Shown: one piece after another, positions 6,983 through 15,138 of the stretch
Layout: the number at the start of each line of letters is the position of its first letter
How positions within the stretch are numbered: position 1 is the stretch's first letter
From: Sphingomonas kyeonggiensis
GTDB lineage: Bacteria; Pseudomonadota; Alphaproteobacteria; Sphingomonadales; Sphingomonadaceae
Direction of reading: 5' to 3'
DNA: 64,000 nucleotides
Assembly: GCF_030812785.1 (NCBI RefSeq)
Contig: NZ_JAUSTJ010000003.1
Span: forward strand, 682,001-746,000
Position numbers and translations under genes: made by a program
Notes under the pieces: model-generated
What the model was told of the DNA's origin: nothing
Seen by the model: the letters and a program-made list of their open reading frames with translations, nothing else
The model's database searches: none

Positions 6983-8035
6983 TTACCCTGCGAACTGTTC
7001 CGGACGGATTCTGCGATCGATGAATCCGAGCAGCCATTGGCGGTGTGCCTGGGTCGCGTTGCCCGCCGCGGCGATTCGTTGTTCGGCCGCGCCGCCGCCG
7101 ATCTGGGCGGCGAGCAGCATGCGGGCGCGGCCCGGCTCGATCCCGCCGGCGAGGAACTTCTTGGCGTCGCCCAGCCCGAGATGGTGCGAGAGATAGGCCG
7201 ACTTGGCCAGCGTCTCGGCATCGGTGTTCACCCGGATGCCCGATTGCTCAAGCTTGGTAAGGTTGACCTTGGCGAAGTCGGCGACGGCGAGGATCGAGGC
7301 CTGGCCGTCATAGCGCAGGGCGAGCAGCTCGCTGCGCGCGCCCGCCACGACCTTGCCGCGCCCGTCGAGCCAGCCGCGTTCGGAGGCGACCTGGTTCAGC
7401 CAGGTGCCCGAGGTCTCGGCGAGATGCTCCCAGGTTCCGCTCAGGAACTGGCCGAGGCCGGCGGCGCTGGAGCGCGGGTTGCGCGACATGGTGTTCCAGC
7501 TGCCGTCGCGGCCCTTGGCCGCCTCGGCATCGACGATCGCGGCGAGCGCGGTCGCGGGGATGCCGGTGCGCGCCTCGGCCATGGCGAGGGCAGGGGCGAA
7601 ACGGCTGTTGGCGCCGAGCGCGAGGCCCGAATCCACCGCGCCCTTGGCAACCGAGACGGTCGCATTGGTGCTCATCATCGCCGCCATCCGGCGGCTGCCC
7701 TGCTCGGCGGCATCGCCGATCGCGCCGCGCAAATCCTCGACGCAGTCATTGGCGAAGCTCGCGCTGGCGGGCTTCTGGTGGCAGGAGCAGGCACAGGCGC
7801 AGTGGCAGCCCTGGGCGGCGCCCGGCTGCACGCCGTTCTGCTTGCCGAGCAGCTCGAGCAGCGAATCCCCGGCCAGTCCGTTCTGGCCGATGCCGCCATT
7901 CTTCTTGTCGTCGCGGTCGCCATCGCCGAGCGCCGCGCGCCAGAGGCGGCTGGCGAGCTCGGTCTGCGCCTCGCTATAGATCACCTTGGCGCGGTTGGCC
8001 GGGCTCAGCGATGCGAGTTCTGCGCGCGGAATCAT
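6983..8035 (-). CDS. Cysteine-rich lytic transglycosylase-like flagellar protein
   Basis: 350 residues. The C-terminal half carries a muramidase/transglycosylase fold: candidate catalytic Glu in IVDAEAAKGRDGSW, then SAAGLGQFLSGTWEHLA, which is typical of SLT-type enzymes. No signal peptide is visible, so export through the flagellar system is possible. Residues 77-86 read CHCACACSCH, five Cys and two His in ten residues, an unusual metal-binding-like patch. It overlaps fliJ by four bases (ATGA). Since flgJ elsewhere in the window is only the rod-binding half, this may supply the wall-opening activity for rod growth. Confidence 0.7.
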   Translation of the reverse strand: MIPRAELASLSPANRAKVIYSEAQTELASRLWRAALGDGDRDDKKNGGIGQNGLAGDSLLELLGKQNGVQPGAAQGCHCACACSCHQKPASASFANDCVEDLRGAIGDAAEQGSRRMAAMMSTNATVSVAKGAVDSGLALGANSRFAPALAMAEARTGIPATALAAIVDAEAAKGRDGSWNTMSRNPRSSAAGLGQFLSGTWEHLAETSGTWLNQVASERGWLDGRGKVVAGARSELLALRYDGQASILAVADFAKVNLTKLEQSGIRVNTDAETLAKSAYLSHHLGLGDAKKFLAGGIEPGRARMLLAAQIGGGAAEQRIAAAGNATQAHRQWLLGFIDRRIRPEQFAG

Positions 8036-8457
8036 GCGTTGCGCTCCACAGCGCGGCGCGCGATGACCAGCTTGGCGGCGGCGATATCGTCGATCATCGC
8101 CTGCTCCGCACCCGCGGCAACGCGCTCGGCTTCGTCCTTGAAGCGGCCGGCGGCGCCTTCGATGGCGCGCATCGTGCCATAGACCTCGACGGCCTGGGCA
8201 CGCAGCGTGGTCAGCCGGACATTGGCGAGCTGGGACTGCTGGTCGAGCCGCGCACGCTCCGCCTTCATCCGCAGCCGCCAGGCGTCGCTGGCGACCGGCA
8301 CGGTGAGGGCGAGCGCGCGCTCCTCGCGCATGCGGATCTCATGGGCCAGGGTCTGCTGGTCGAGGGTGGTGATCGTCTCGACCTCGACGCTGATCGACAC
8401 CTTCACGGCATCGACCTCGCGGCGCTTGACGCGCAGCGCAGTATCGAACGGGGTCAT
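8032..8457 (-). CDS. fliJ: FliJ-like flagellar export chaperone
   Basis: 141 residues, almost entirely coiled coil, rich in Arg, Glu and Ala. It begins MTPFDTALRVKRREVDAVKV, as FliJ stalk proteins do. FliJ sits in the FliI hexamer and links the ATPase to FlhA. It follows fliI with a four-base ATGA overlap. The call rests on length, coiled coil and position more than on motifs. Confidence 0.8.
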   Translation of the reverse strand: MTPFDTALRVKRREVDAVKVSISVEVETITTLDQQTLAHEIRMREERALALTVPVASDAWRLRMKAERARLDQQSQLANVRLTTLRAQAVEVYGTMRAIEGAAGRFKDEAERVAAGAEQAMIDDIAAAKLVIARRAVERNA

Positions 8458-9791
8458 TCGCCCATCTCCATGCTCAGCGCGACGACCTCTCCGAGCGCGG
8501 CGAAGGCGGCGTCGGCACTGCCCTGGTCGTTCTTGCCCTGGTTGAGCATCGCCTCGATCCGCGGGGCGAGCGCCACTGCGCGGTCGACCTCGGGCGAAGA
8601 CCCGGCCTTGTAGGCGCCCAGCCGCACCATCTCTTCCATGTCGGAATAGGTGGAGAGCAGCTTGCGCGCGCCGACGCGGATGTCGTTCTGCTCGTCGTTC
8701 ATGCAGTGCGGCAGGGTGCGCGACACCGATTTGAGGATGTCGATCGCCGGATAGCGGCCGCGCTCGGCGATCGCGCGGCGCATCACGACGTGGCCGTCGA
8801 GGATGCCGCGCACCGCGTCGGCGACCGGCTCGTTATGATCGTCGCCGTCGACGAGCACGGTGAACAGCCCGGTGATCATGCCCTTGCCCGGCTCGCCGGG
8901 GCCGGCACGCTCGAGCAGCCGGGGCAGCTCGGCGAAGACGGTGGGGGTATAGCCCTTGGTCGCCGGCGGCTCGCCCGAGGCGAGGCCGATCTCGCGCTGC
9001 GCCATGGCGAAGCGGGTGACCGAGTCCATCAGGCATAGCACGTTGAGCCCCTGGTCGCGGAAATGCTCGGCGACGGCGAGGGTGGTCCAGGCGGCCTGGC
9101 GGCGCATCAGCGCCGGCTCGTCCGAGGTGGCGACGACGACGACCGAGCGCGCCATGCCCTCGGGTCCCAGATCGTCCTCGATGAATTCCTGCACTTCGCG
9201 GCCGCGCTCGCCGATCAGGCCGATCACGGCGACGTCGCATTGGGTCCAGCGCGCCAGCATCGAGAGCAGCACCGACTTGCCGACGCCCGAGCCGGCGAAC
9301 AGGCCGAGGCGCTGGCCGCGGCATAGCGGCACGAACAGGTCGAGCGTGCGTACCCCGGTCTCGATCCGCTCGGCGACGCGGGCGCGGTTGGCGGCGGCGG
9401 GGGGCGGGGCCTTGATCGGCTGCGGGTCGGCGCCATTGGGCAGCGGGCCGAGCCCGTCGACCGGCTGGCCGAGGCCGTTGATCATCCGGCCGAGCCACGC
9501 CTGGGAGGGGCGGACGCTGAACTGGCCGGCGCCGAGCTCGGCGCGCGCGCCCAGGCCCACACCCTGCGGGTCCACGAAGGGAAGGCACAAGGCGACTTCG
9601 CGGTCGAGCGCGGTCACTTCGGCCTGGACGATACCATTCGGCGAGGTGATCTCGATGCGGCTGCCGATCTGCGCGGCACCGGCGAGCCCTTCCACTTCGA
9701 TCAGCGCGCCGCGCACGGCGACGACCCGACCGAAGCGGCGGTCGGGGATCATGTCCCGGATCGCACGGGCTGCGCTGGCAAGCGTCTGCAC
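8454..9791 (-). CDS. fliI: Flagellar type III export ATPase FliI
   Basis: 445 residues, F1-beta-like ATPase that energises flagellar protein export at the cytoplasmic face. Walker A is AGSGVGKS near residue 168. The stretch GERGREVQEFIEDDLG and Walker B-like LNVLCLMDSVTRFAMAQREI follow. The N-terminal barrel starts RFGRVVAVRG. The start is GTG at 9791, 11 bases after the flbT stop. It is part of flbT-fliI-fliJ-transglycosylase. Confidence 0.95.
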   Translation of the reverse strand: MQTLASAARAIRDMIPDRRFGRVVAVRGALIEVEGLAGAAQIGSRIEITSPNGIVQAEVTALDREVALCLPFVDPQGVGLGARAELGAGQFSVRPSQAWLGRMINGLGQPVDGLGPLPNGADPQPIKAPPPAAANRARVAERIETGVRTLDLFVPLCRGQRLGLFAGSGVGKSVLLSMLARWTQCDVAVIGLIGERGREVQEFIEDDLGPEGMARSVVVVATSDEPALMRRQAAWTTLAVAEHFRDQGLNVLCLMDSVTRFAMAQREIGLASGEPPATKGYTPTVFAELPRLLERAGPGEPGKGMITGLFTVLVDGDDHNEPVADAVRGILDGHVVMRRAIAERGRYPAIDILKSVSRTLPHCMNDEQNDIRVGARKLLSTYSDMEEMVRLGAYKAGSSPEVDRAVALAPRIEAMLNQGKNDQGSADAAFAALGEVVALSMEMGE

Positions 9792-9802
9792 CTTATAGGT
9801 CC

Positions 9803-10195
9803 TCAGGCTGCCTGCTGGGCGATGACGGCGTCCTCGAACGCGATCACTTCGCGCGCGCTGGCGAGCGCCTTGTAATATTCGCCCTGGGCGATCTCGCCGG
9901 CGAAGCGGATGCAGGCCGCCTTGGCCTCCTGCGTCTCGAACGCGCCGATCAGCGCGCCGACCAGGCCGACCACGGTGTCGTGGTGGCTGTCGCGGCTGGC
10001 CGGGTCGATATAGGCGAGCATCGCGGAGAAATAGAGCTGGCGCGCCGGGGTGGTGGCTTCCTCGGGGCGCATGATCTCGCGCCCGCGCAGGATGGATACC
10101 TTGTTCTCCACGGCGATCTGGGTGCGGCCCACCGCACGGATCACCGCGCCGTTGACGATCGCCTTCTCGCCGTCGCGAAGGGTGATGCGGAGCAT
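9803..10195 (-). CDS. flbT: Flagellin translation regulator FlbT
   Basis: 130 residues. In Caulobacter FlbT binds the 5' leader of flagellin mRNA and promotes its decay until hooks are complete. The family pattern is clear: MLRITLRDGEKAIVNGAVI, KVSILRGREIMRPEEATTPA, and QLYFSAMLAYIDP. It is first in its operon, with a TCCTATAAT element at 10226-10234. Its partner flaF is at the far end of the island (63005-63367). Confidence 0.92.
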   Translation of the reverse strand: MLRITLRDGEKAIVNGAVIRAVGRTQIAVENKVSILRGREIMRPEEATTPARQLYFSAMLAYIDPASRDSHHDTVVGLVGALIGAFETQEAKAACIRFAGEIAQGEYYKALASAREVIAFEDAVIAQQAA

Positions 10196-10225
10196 TGGGA
10201 TACAGCCTTTCGTTCGTTTGGCTGC

Positions 10226-10234
10226 ATTATAGGA
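10226..10234 (-). promoter_or_regulatory. TCCTATAAT promoter of flbT-fliI-fliJ
   Basis: Minus-strand TCCTATAAT about 31 bases before the flbT ATG. The palindrome at 10263-10275 ends 31 bases upstream of TATAAT. No TTGACA. Confidence 0.7.
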
Positions 10235-10262
10235 TGCCTTTCGCATCACCGGCGCCGCACCC

Positions 10263-10275
10263 GGCAATTTTTGCC
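10263..10275. promoter_or_regulatory. ftr-like palindrome between flbT and flgE
   Basis: GGCAATTTTTGCC is a near-perfect palindrome between two divergent flagellar promoters. It matches the elements at 20372, 33646, 41208 and 46731 and resembles the FlbD-bound ftr site of Caulobacter as I remember it. Confidence 0.6.
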
Positions 10276-10321
10276 CAGCACGATCTTTTTGCATGTGCTT
10301 CGGCGGTCTTCGCTTTCCTTA

Positions 10322-10330
10322 TCCTACAAT
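10322..10330 (+). promoter_or_regulatory. TCCTACAAT promoter of flgE-flgK-flgL
   Basis: Plus-strand TCCTACAAT about 50 bases before the flgE start, preceded by a pyrimidine-rich stretch, no TTGACA. Confidence 0.6.
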
Positions 10331-10379
10331 TGGGGCGTGGGCCTGCGCGCGTTTCGCGGGCATCGAGGGAGTATACGTC

Positions 10380-11738
10380 TTGAGCCTCTATTCCGCTCTC
10401 TACGCCGGCGTTTCCGGTCTCAACGCGCAGTCCAGCGCGATGGCAGCGGTTGCCGACAACATCACCAACATCAACACCATCGGCTACAAGGGCGTCGAAG
10501 CCCAGTTCAAGACGATGGTCACCGACGGCCGCGCCCGTTCCAGCTATTCCGCCGGCGGCGTCGTCGCCGCGCCGACCGCGATGATCTCGAAGCAGGGCAT
10601 GATGCAGGCTTCGAGCAGCAGCACCGACATCGCCATCGACGGCAAGGGCTTCTTCGTCACCCGCACCGCCTCGGGCGGCCAGGGCGAAGTCGCCTTCACG
10701 CGCGCCGGCTCGTTCCGTGCCGACGAGGAAGGCTTCCTCAAGAACCCGGCGACCGGCCTGTACCTCTATGGCTATCGCCTCGATGCCGAGGGCAAGTACA
10801 ACAACACCGGCAACATCGACGATCTCGAAGCGATCCGCGTCAGCGACCTTACCGGCACCGCCGCGGCGACGTCGCGCATCCAGGCCCGCATCAACCTCAA
10901 CACCGCGACCGACGTGTCGCCGGCCGCTGCCGGCTACACCAAGGGCGACCTGGCCAAGTATGCGGCGAACAACAGCTACACGCCGAAGACCGAGAACCAG
11001 TTCCAGCGCTCGTTCACCGTCTATGACCAGCAGGGCGGTTCGCACACGCTGAACATGGCCTTCATCAAGACCGGCCCGAACGCGTGGAAGGCGGAAGTCT
11101 ATTCGGTCCCGGCCAGCGACATCATGGACACCAGCGTGACGCCGGCGGTGCCCAGCACCAACGGCCTCATCGCGGGCGGCGACGTCAACTTCAAGCCGGA
11201 CGGCAGCCTCGACCTTCCGTCGGGCAGCTGGCTGAACAGCGCGCTGAACGTCACCTATGCCAACCAGGCATCGTCGGTGCCGATCAAGCTCGAACTGGGC
11301 AGCGACGGCAAGATCGACGGTCTCACCCAGTTCGGCCAGCCGAGCTCGCTGATCTCGGGCAACACCGACGGCGGCACGCTGGGCAACCTGTCGCAGATCG
11401 AGATCACCAAGGAAGGCGTGGTCAACGCGGTGTTCGACGACGGCACCACCCGTGCCGTGTTCCAGCTCCCGCTGGCGACCTTCCAGAACCCGGACGGTCT
11501 CACCCGCGTGTCGGGCAATGCCTACACCGCCAGCCGTACCTCGGGCGGCTTCACGCTGAACGAGCCGGGCGAGCTGGGCGCGGGCGCCATCGCGCCGAAC
11601 TCGCTCGAAGCATCGACGGTCGATCTCGCCAGCGAGTTCACCAACATGATCCGCTTCCAGCGTGCGTACAGCGCGTCGTCGAAGATCATCACGACGGTCG
11701 ACGACATGCTGCGCGAAGTCAGCGACCTGAAGCGCTAA
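10380..11738 (+). CDS. flgE: Flagellar hook protein FlgE
   Basis: 452 residues. The N-terminal rod/hook signature is LNAQSSAMAAVADNITNINT followed by IGYKGVEAQFKTMV. The C-terminal helix is TNMIRFQRAYSASSKIITT. The middle holds the FlgE D1/D2 beta domain. The start is TTG at 10380 with GAGGGAG eight bases upstream, which gives the standard MSLYSALYAGVSG; no in-frame ATG lies near. First gene of the hook and hook-filament junction unit. Confidence 0.95.
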   Translation: MSLYSALYAGVSGLNAQSSAMAAVADNITNINTIGYKGVEAQFKTMVTDGRARSSYSAGGVVAAPTAMISKQGMMQASSSSTDIAIDGKGFFVTRTASGGQGEVAFTRAGSFRADEEGFLKNPATGLYLYGYRLDAEGKYNNTGNIDDLEAIRVSDLTGTAAATSRIQARINLNTATDVSPAAAGYTKGDLAKYAANNSYTPKTENQFQRSFTVYDQQGGSHTLNMAFIKTGPNAWKAEVYSVPASDIMDTSVTPAVPSTNGLIAGGDVNFKPDGSLDLPSGSWLNSALNVTYANQASSVPIKLELGSDGKIDGLTQFGQPSSLISGNTDGGTLGNLSQIEITKEGVVNAVFDDGTTRAVFQLPLATFQNPDGLTRVSGNAYTASRTSGGFTLNEPGELGAGAIAPNSLEASTVDLASEFTNMIRFQRAYSASSKIITTVDDMLREVSDLKR

Positions 11739-11763
11739 CACTCTAGACTGAACGCAGGGGATC

Positions 11764-13845
11764 ATGGCGCTCAACGACATTCTCGGTACCGCGATTTCCG
11801 GCCTGAACGCTGCTCAGGCCGGACTTCGCTCGGTTTCCAACAACATCGCGAATGTCGGGGTGGCCGGCTATGCGCGCGAGCGCGTCAGCCTCACCACGGG
11901 CGTGGTCGCGGGACAGGTCAGCGGCGTGGTGGTGGGCGAGCCCACCCGCGTCGCTGACAAGTTCCTCGAAGCGACGGTCTATAGCCGCGCGGGCGATTTC
12001 GGCCGCTCGGAAGTGGTCTCCAACTATCTCGATCGCATGCAGGCGCTGCTCGGCCAGCCCGGCAGCAAGTCCGGCCTGTCCGCGCGCCTCGACGACGTTT
12101 CGGCCTCGGCCGTGGCGATGACGGGCTCGCTCGCCTCCACGCAGACGGTGGCGCAGTTCACCAACGACGTGCAGGACGCGATCACCTCGATGCAGCAGAT
12201 GGACAAGGACGTGTCCCAGCTGCGCTCCGACGTGGAATCGGAAGTCGGCTATTCGGTCGACAAGATCAACACGCTGCTCCAGCGCATCCATGACCTGAAC
12301 GGCACCATCGCCCAGGCGACCGGCCTCGGCCGCAGCGCCGGCGGCGCCGCCGACCAGCGGATGAGCGCGCTTGAGGAGCTGAGCGGCATGATGCAGGTCA
12401 ACATCCGCGAGCAGCCGGACGGCCGCGTCTCGATCGAGACCGCCAATGGCCAGACCCTGCTCGACAAGCGCCTGCGCCAGCTCAACTATCCGAGCAGCGG
12501 CTCGGTCTCGCAGGCCACCTATCCCCCGATCGAGATCCGCCTGGCCCAGCCCGATGCGGCGACCGGGGACAAGATCGATTCCGCCGCGATCGGCGGCAAG
12601 CTCGGCGGCCTGCTCGATCTGCGCGATCGTGCGCTGCCGGCGGTCCAGGAGCAGCTCGGCACGCTGTTCACCGGCCTGTCCCAGGCGCTCAACGCAGTTT
12701 CGAACGCCAGCAGCACCGTGCCGCCGCCCGCCAGCCTCACCGGCCGCAACAGCGGCCTGGTCGGCACCGACCGGCTCGGCTTCACCGGCGCGGCCACCTT
12801 CGCAGTGACCAAGGCCGACGGCACGCTCGTCGCCAGCACCAAGGTCGATTTCGATGCGCTGGGTCCGACCGCGACGGTCGACGACATGATCAGCGCGATC
12901 AATTCGGGCCTGGGCGGCGCCGGCACGGCGAGCTTCGTCGACGGCAAGCTCACTATCACCGCAGCGGGTGCCGGCAACGGCGTGGCGGTCGGTCAGGATG
13001 CGACCAAGCCCAGCGCGCGCGCCGGGCAGGGCGTCTCGCAATATTTCGGCCTCAACGACCTCGTCCGCAGCGATAGCAGTTCGCTGGTCCCCTCGGGTCT
13101 CGCAAGCAGCGACCCCCATGGCTTTGCTGCGGGCGAGACGGCGCAGATCGTCCTGCGCGACAGCTCCGGCCGGGCGCTGACCAGCTACACGCTGTCGCCC
13201 GCCGCCGGCGGCACCGTCGGCGACATGGTCAGCGATCTCAACGCCAGCCCGCTTGCCAATTTCGGCACCTTCTCGCTCGACGATGCCGGCCGCATGCGCT
13301 TCCAGCCTTCGGCGAATGTCGCGGGCGCCACGCTGTCGATCCCGGCGGATTCGACCAATCGCTTCGGCACCGGCCGCTCCTTCTCGCAGATGATGAACCT
13401 CACCGGTGCATCGAGCGGGCTCGGCATGGCGCAGGTGCGCCCGGAGATTCTCGCCGATCCGTCCAAGCTCGGGCTTGCCCAGCTGCAGGATGTCGCGGTC
13501 GGCGCCAAGGCGCTCGGCTCGGGCGACACGCGCGGGGCGACTGCCTTCGTCAACAAGCTCGGCAGCGCGATCGATCTCGGCAAGGACGGCAAGTCCACGG
13601 TCGATGCCTTTGCCAGCAACCTGATGGGCAAGATCGGCCTCGACGCCAACCAGGCGCAGGGCCGGCTCGCCGATGCCTCGGCGCGCAGCGCCGATGCGAT
13701 CAACCGCCGCGACAGCTTCGCCGGCGTCAACATCGACGAGGAACTCTCGCAGATGGTGGTGCTGCAGAACAGCTATTCGGCCGCCGCGCGGGTGATCTCC
13801 ACCGCCAACGACATGTACGACACGCTCCTCGGCATGCTCCGCTAA
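11764..13845 (+). CDS. flgK: Hook-associated protein 1, FlgK
   Basis: 693 residues, first hook-filament junction protein, exported through the flagellum. The N-terminus has the AISGLNAAQAGLRSVSNNIA signature with NVGVAGYARERV, and the C-terminal helix is VNIDEELSQMVVLQNSYSAA. A beta-rich central domain includes a flagellin hook IN-like stretch near ATVDDMISAINSGLGGAG. It lies 25 bases after flgE. Confidence 0.94.
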   Translation: MALNDILGTAISGLNAAQAGLRSVSNNIANVGVAGYARERVSLTTGVVAGQVSGVVVGEPTRVADKFLEATVYSRAGDFGRSEVVSNYLDRMQALLGQPGSKSGLSARLDDVSASAVAMTGSLASTQTVAQFTNDVQDAITSMQQMDKDVSQLRSDVESEVGYSVDKINTLLQRIHDLNGTIAQATGLGRSAGGAADQRMSALEELSGMMQVNIREQPDGRVSIETANGQTLLDKRLRQLNYPSSGSVSQATYPPIEIRLAQPDAATGDKIDSAAIGGKLGGLLDLRDRALPAVQEQLGTLFTGLSQALNAVSNASSTVPPPASLTGRNSGLVGTDRLGFTGAATFAVTKADGTLVASTKVDFDALGPTATVDDMISAINSGLGGAGTASFVDGKLTITAAGAGNGVAVGQDATKPSARAGQGVSQYFGLNDLVRSDSSSLVPSGLASSDPHGFAAGETAQIVLRDSSGRALTSYTLSPAAGGTVGDMVSDLNASPLANFGTFSLDDAGRMRFQPSANVAGATLSIPADSTNRFGTGRSFSQMMNLTGASSGLGMAQVRPEILADPSKLGLAQLQDVAVGAKALGSGDTRGATAFVNKLGSAIDLGKDGKSTVDAFASNLMGKIGLDANQAQGRLADASARSADAINRRDSFAGVNIDEELSQMVVLQNSYSAAARVISTANDMYDTLLGMLR

Positions 13846-13868
13846 GGGCCAGAAAGAAGGGAAGACCC

Positions 13869-14777
13869 ATGACCCGCGTCGCCACCATTCCGCTCCAGAG
13901 CACCATGTCCAGCGCGATCATGCGCGCGCAGGAAAGGCTCGCCAACACCCAGACCCAGCTTTCGACCGGCAAGAAGGCCGCGACCTTCGCCGATCTCGGC
14001 ACCGAGTCCGTGCGCAACCTGTCGGCCCATACGCTGCTCGCGCGCCAGGAAGCGCAGTCGACCGTCTCTAAGCGCGTCGGCACCACGCTTTCGCTCTACC
14101 AGGCGAACATGGAAGGCATCGAGGATGCCACCACGGACCTGCGCTCCAGCCTGATGAACGCGGTCGGCACCGGCGATGCCGCCGGCCTGCAGGAAGCGAT
14201 CCAGCAGGCGTTCGACCAGTTCCGCACCTCGCTCAACGCCTCGGAGGGCGGCACACCGCTGTTCGGCGGCAGCCAGATCGACCAGGCACCCTTCTCGGTG
14301 GACACGCTCGCCGATGCGGCGGCCACGCCGGGCAGCGCTGCCTTCCACAACGACACGGTGCGCGCCAATGCCCGTGTCGGGGAAGGCGTGGACGTCAAGT
14401 ACGGCGTCGGCGCCAGCGAGATCGGCGCCAATCTCTATGAGGCGTTCCGCACGCTCGGCGGTGCCGGCGCGATCGGCACCAAGCTCACCAGCACCCAGCT
14501 CGACGCGGTCAAGCAGGCGGTGTCGCAGCTCGATACGGGCCTGGGCGATCTGCGCGCGGTCAATGCGGAGAATGGCCGCAAGCAGAACCAGGTCGACACG
14601 CTCGCCTCGCGCGGCGAGGAGCGTGGCCTGGTGCTCAAGAACGTGATCCAGGAGAATGAGGACGCCGATCTCGGCCAGGTCGCGATCGACCTCGCCCAGC
14701 AGAAGAGCGTGCTCGAGGCGAGCTATTCGGTGTTCGCCCAGCTCTCGGGCCTGAACCTCACCGCCTATCTGAAGTAG
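13869..14777 (+). CDS. flgL: Hook-associated protein 3, FlgL
   Basis: 302 residues, flagellin-like second junction protein. The N-terminal coiled coil includes AIMRAQERLANTQTQLSTGK and the C-terminal part DLAQQKSVLEASYSVFAQLS. The D0/D1 core pattern of the flagellin/FlgL family is complete. Last gene of flgE-flgK-flgL, followed by hairpins. Confidence 0.92.
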   Translation: MTRVATIPLQSTMSSAIMRAQERLANTQTQLSTGKKAATFADLGTESVRNLSAHTLLARQEAQSTVSKRVGTTLSLYQANMEGIEDATTDLRSSLMNAVGTGDAAGLQEAIQQAFDQFRTSLNASEGGTPLFGGSQIDQAPFSVDTLADAAATPGSAAFHNDTVRANARVGEGVDVKYGVGASEIGANLYEAFRTLGGAGAIGTKLTSTQLDAVKQAVSQLDTGLGDLRAVNAENGRKQNQVDTLASRGEERGLVLKNVIQENEDADLGQVAIDLAQQKSVLEASYSVFAQLSGLNLTAYLK

Positions 14778-14790
14778 GCTTGCCTTCATT

Positions 14791-14860
14791 CCCCTCCCTG
14801 CAAGGGAGGGGCAAGGGGTGGGTAAGAAAAGGTCGGGCTCGATGCCCGGCCTTTTCTGTT
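14791..14860 (+). terminator. Tandem hairpins ending flgE-flgK-flgL
   Basis: The first hairpin is CCCCTCCCT-GCA-AGGGAGGGG (14791-14811). The second, 14827-14855, is AAAAGGTCGGGC with GCCCGGCCTTTT, followed by CTGTTT. The second is the likely intrinsic terminator. Confidence 0.7.
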
Positions 14861-15138
14861 TGGAGCGACGTGGCCCGCACTGCTTGCAAAGCAGGATTTG
14901 GCCTGATCGGTTCGTGCGCCCATGGCCCCCGTCCCGATCACTCTCTCTTCGTCGAAATAGCACGCCGGCTCGCATTGCCCCTTGGTTCCCCGGCGAAGGC
15001 CGGGGCCCAGTTTCGGCGCAAGCGGTTGGGGGTGGTCAGACTTCTCGAACACCATCGCAACTGGGCCCCAGCCTTCGCCGGGGAACAGCTAGGACGCGAA
15101 GTTGGGCGCTATCCTCCCGCGCGGGAAGGATCGAGGAA
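14861..15138. other. Intergenic region without a gene
   Basis: No supported gene. It holds the paired repeat at 14986-15085; the open frames here are shadows of that repeat. Confidence 0.6.
14986..15085. repeat. Paired inverted repeat, TTCCCCGGCGAAGG family
   Basis: TTCCCCGGCGAAGGCCGGGG and CCCAGTT are mirrored about 50 bases later by AACTGGGCCCCAG and CCTTCGCCGGGGAA. A second copy lies at 39015-39116. This is a REP-like pair. Confidence 0.75.

Noticed and set aside
9792..9800. TATAGG-type element at the fliI start
   Set aside because: The minus strand reads ACCTATAAG but lies directly at the GTG start codon, too close to drive fliI; flbT and fliI are clearly co-transcribed.
10263..10275. 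GGCAATTTTTGCC as a sigma-54 -24/-12 element
   Set aside because: GG and GC are eight bases apart, not ten, and the element is a palindrome; it fits an operator better.
14986..15085. CRISPR-like or phage attachment repeat
   Set aside because: Only two mirrored arms, no regular direct repeats or spacers, no cas or integrase genes. It is a paired intergenic palindrome.
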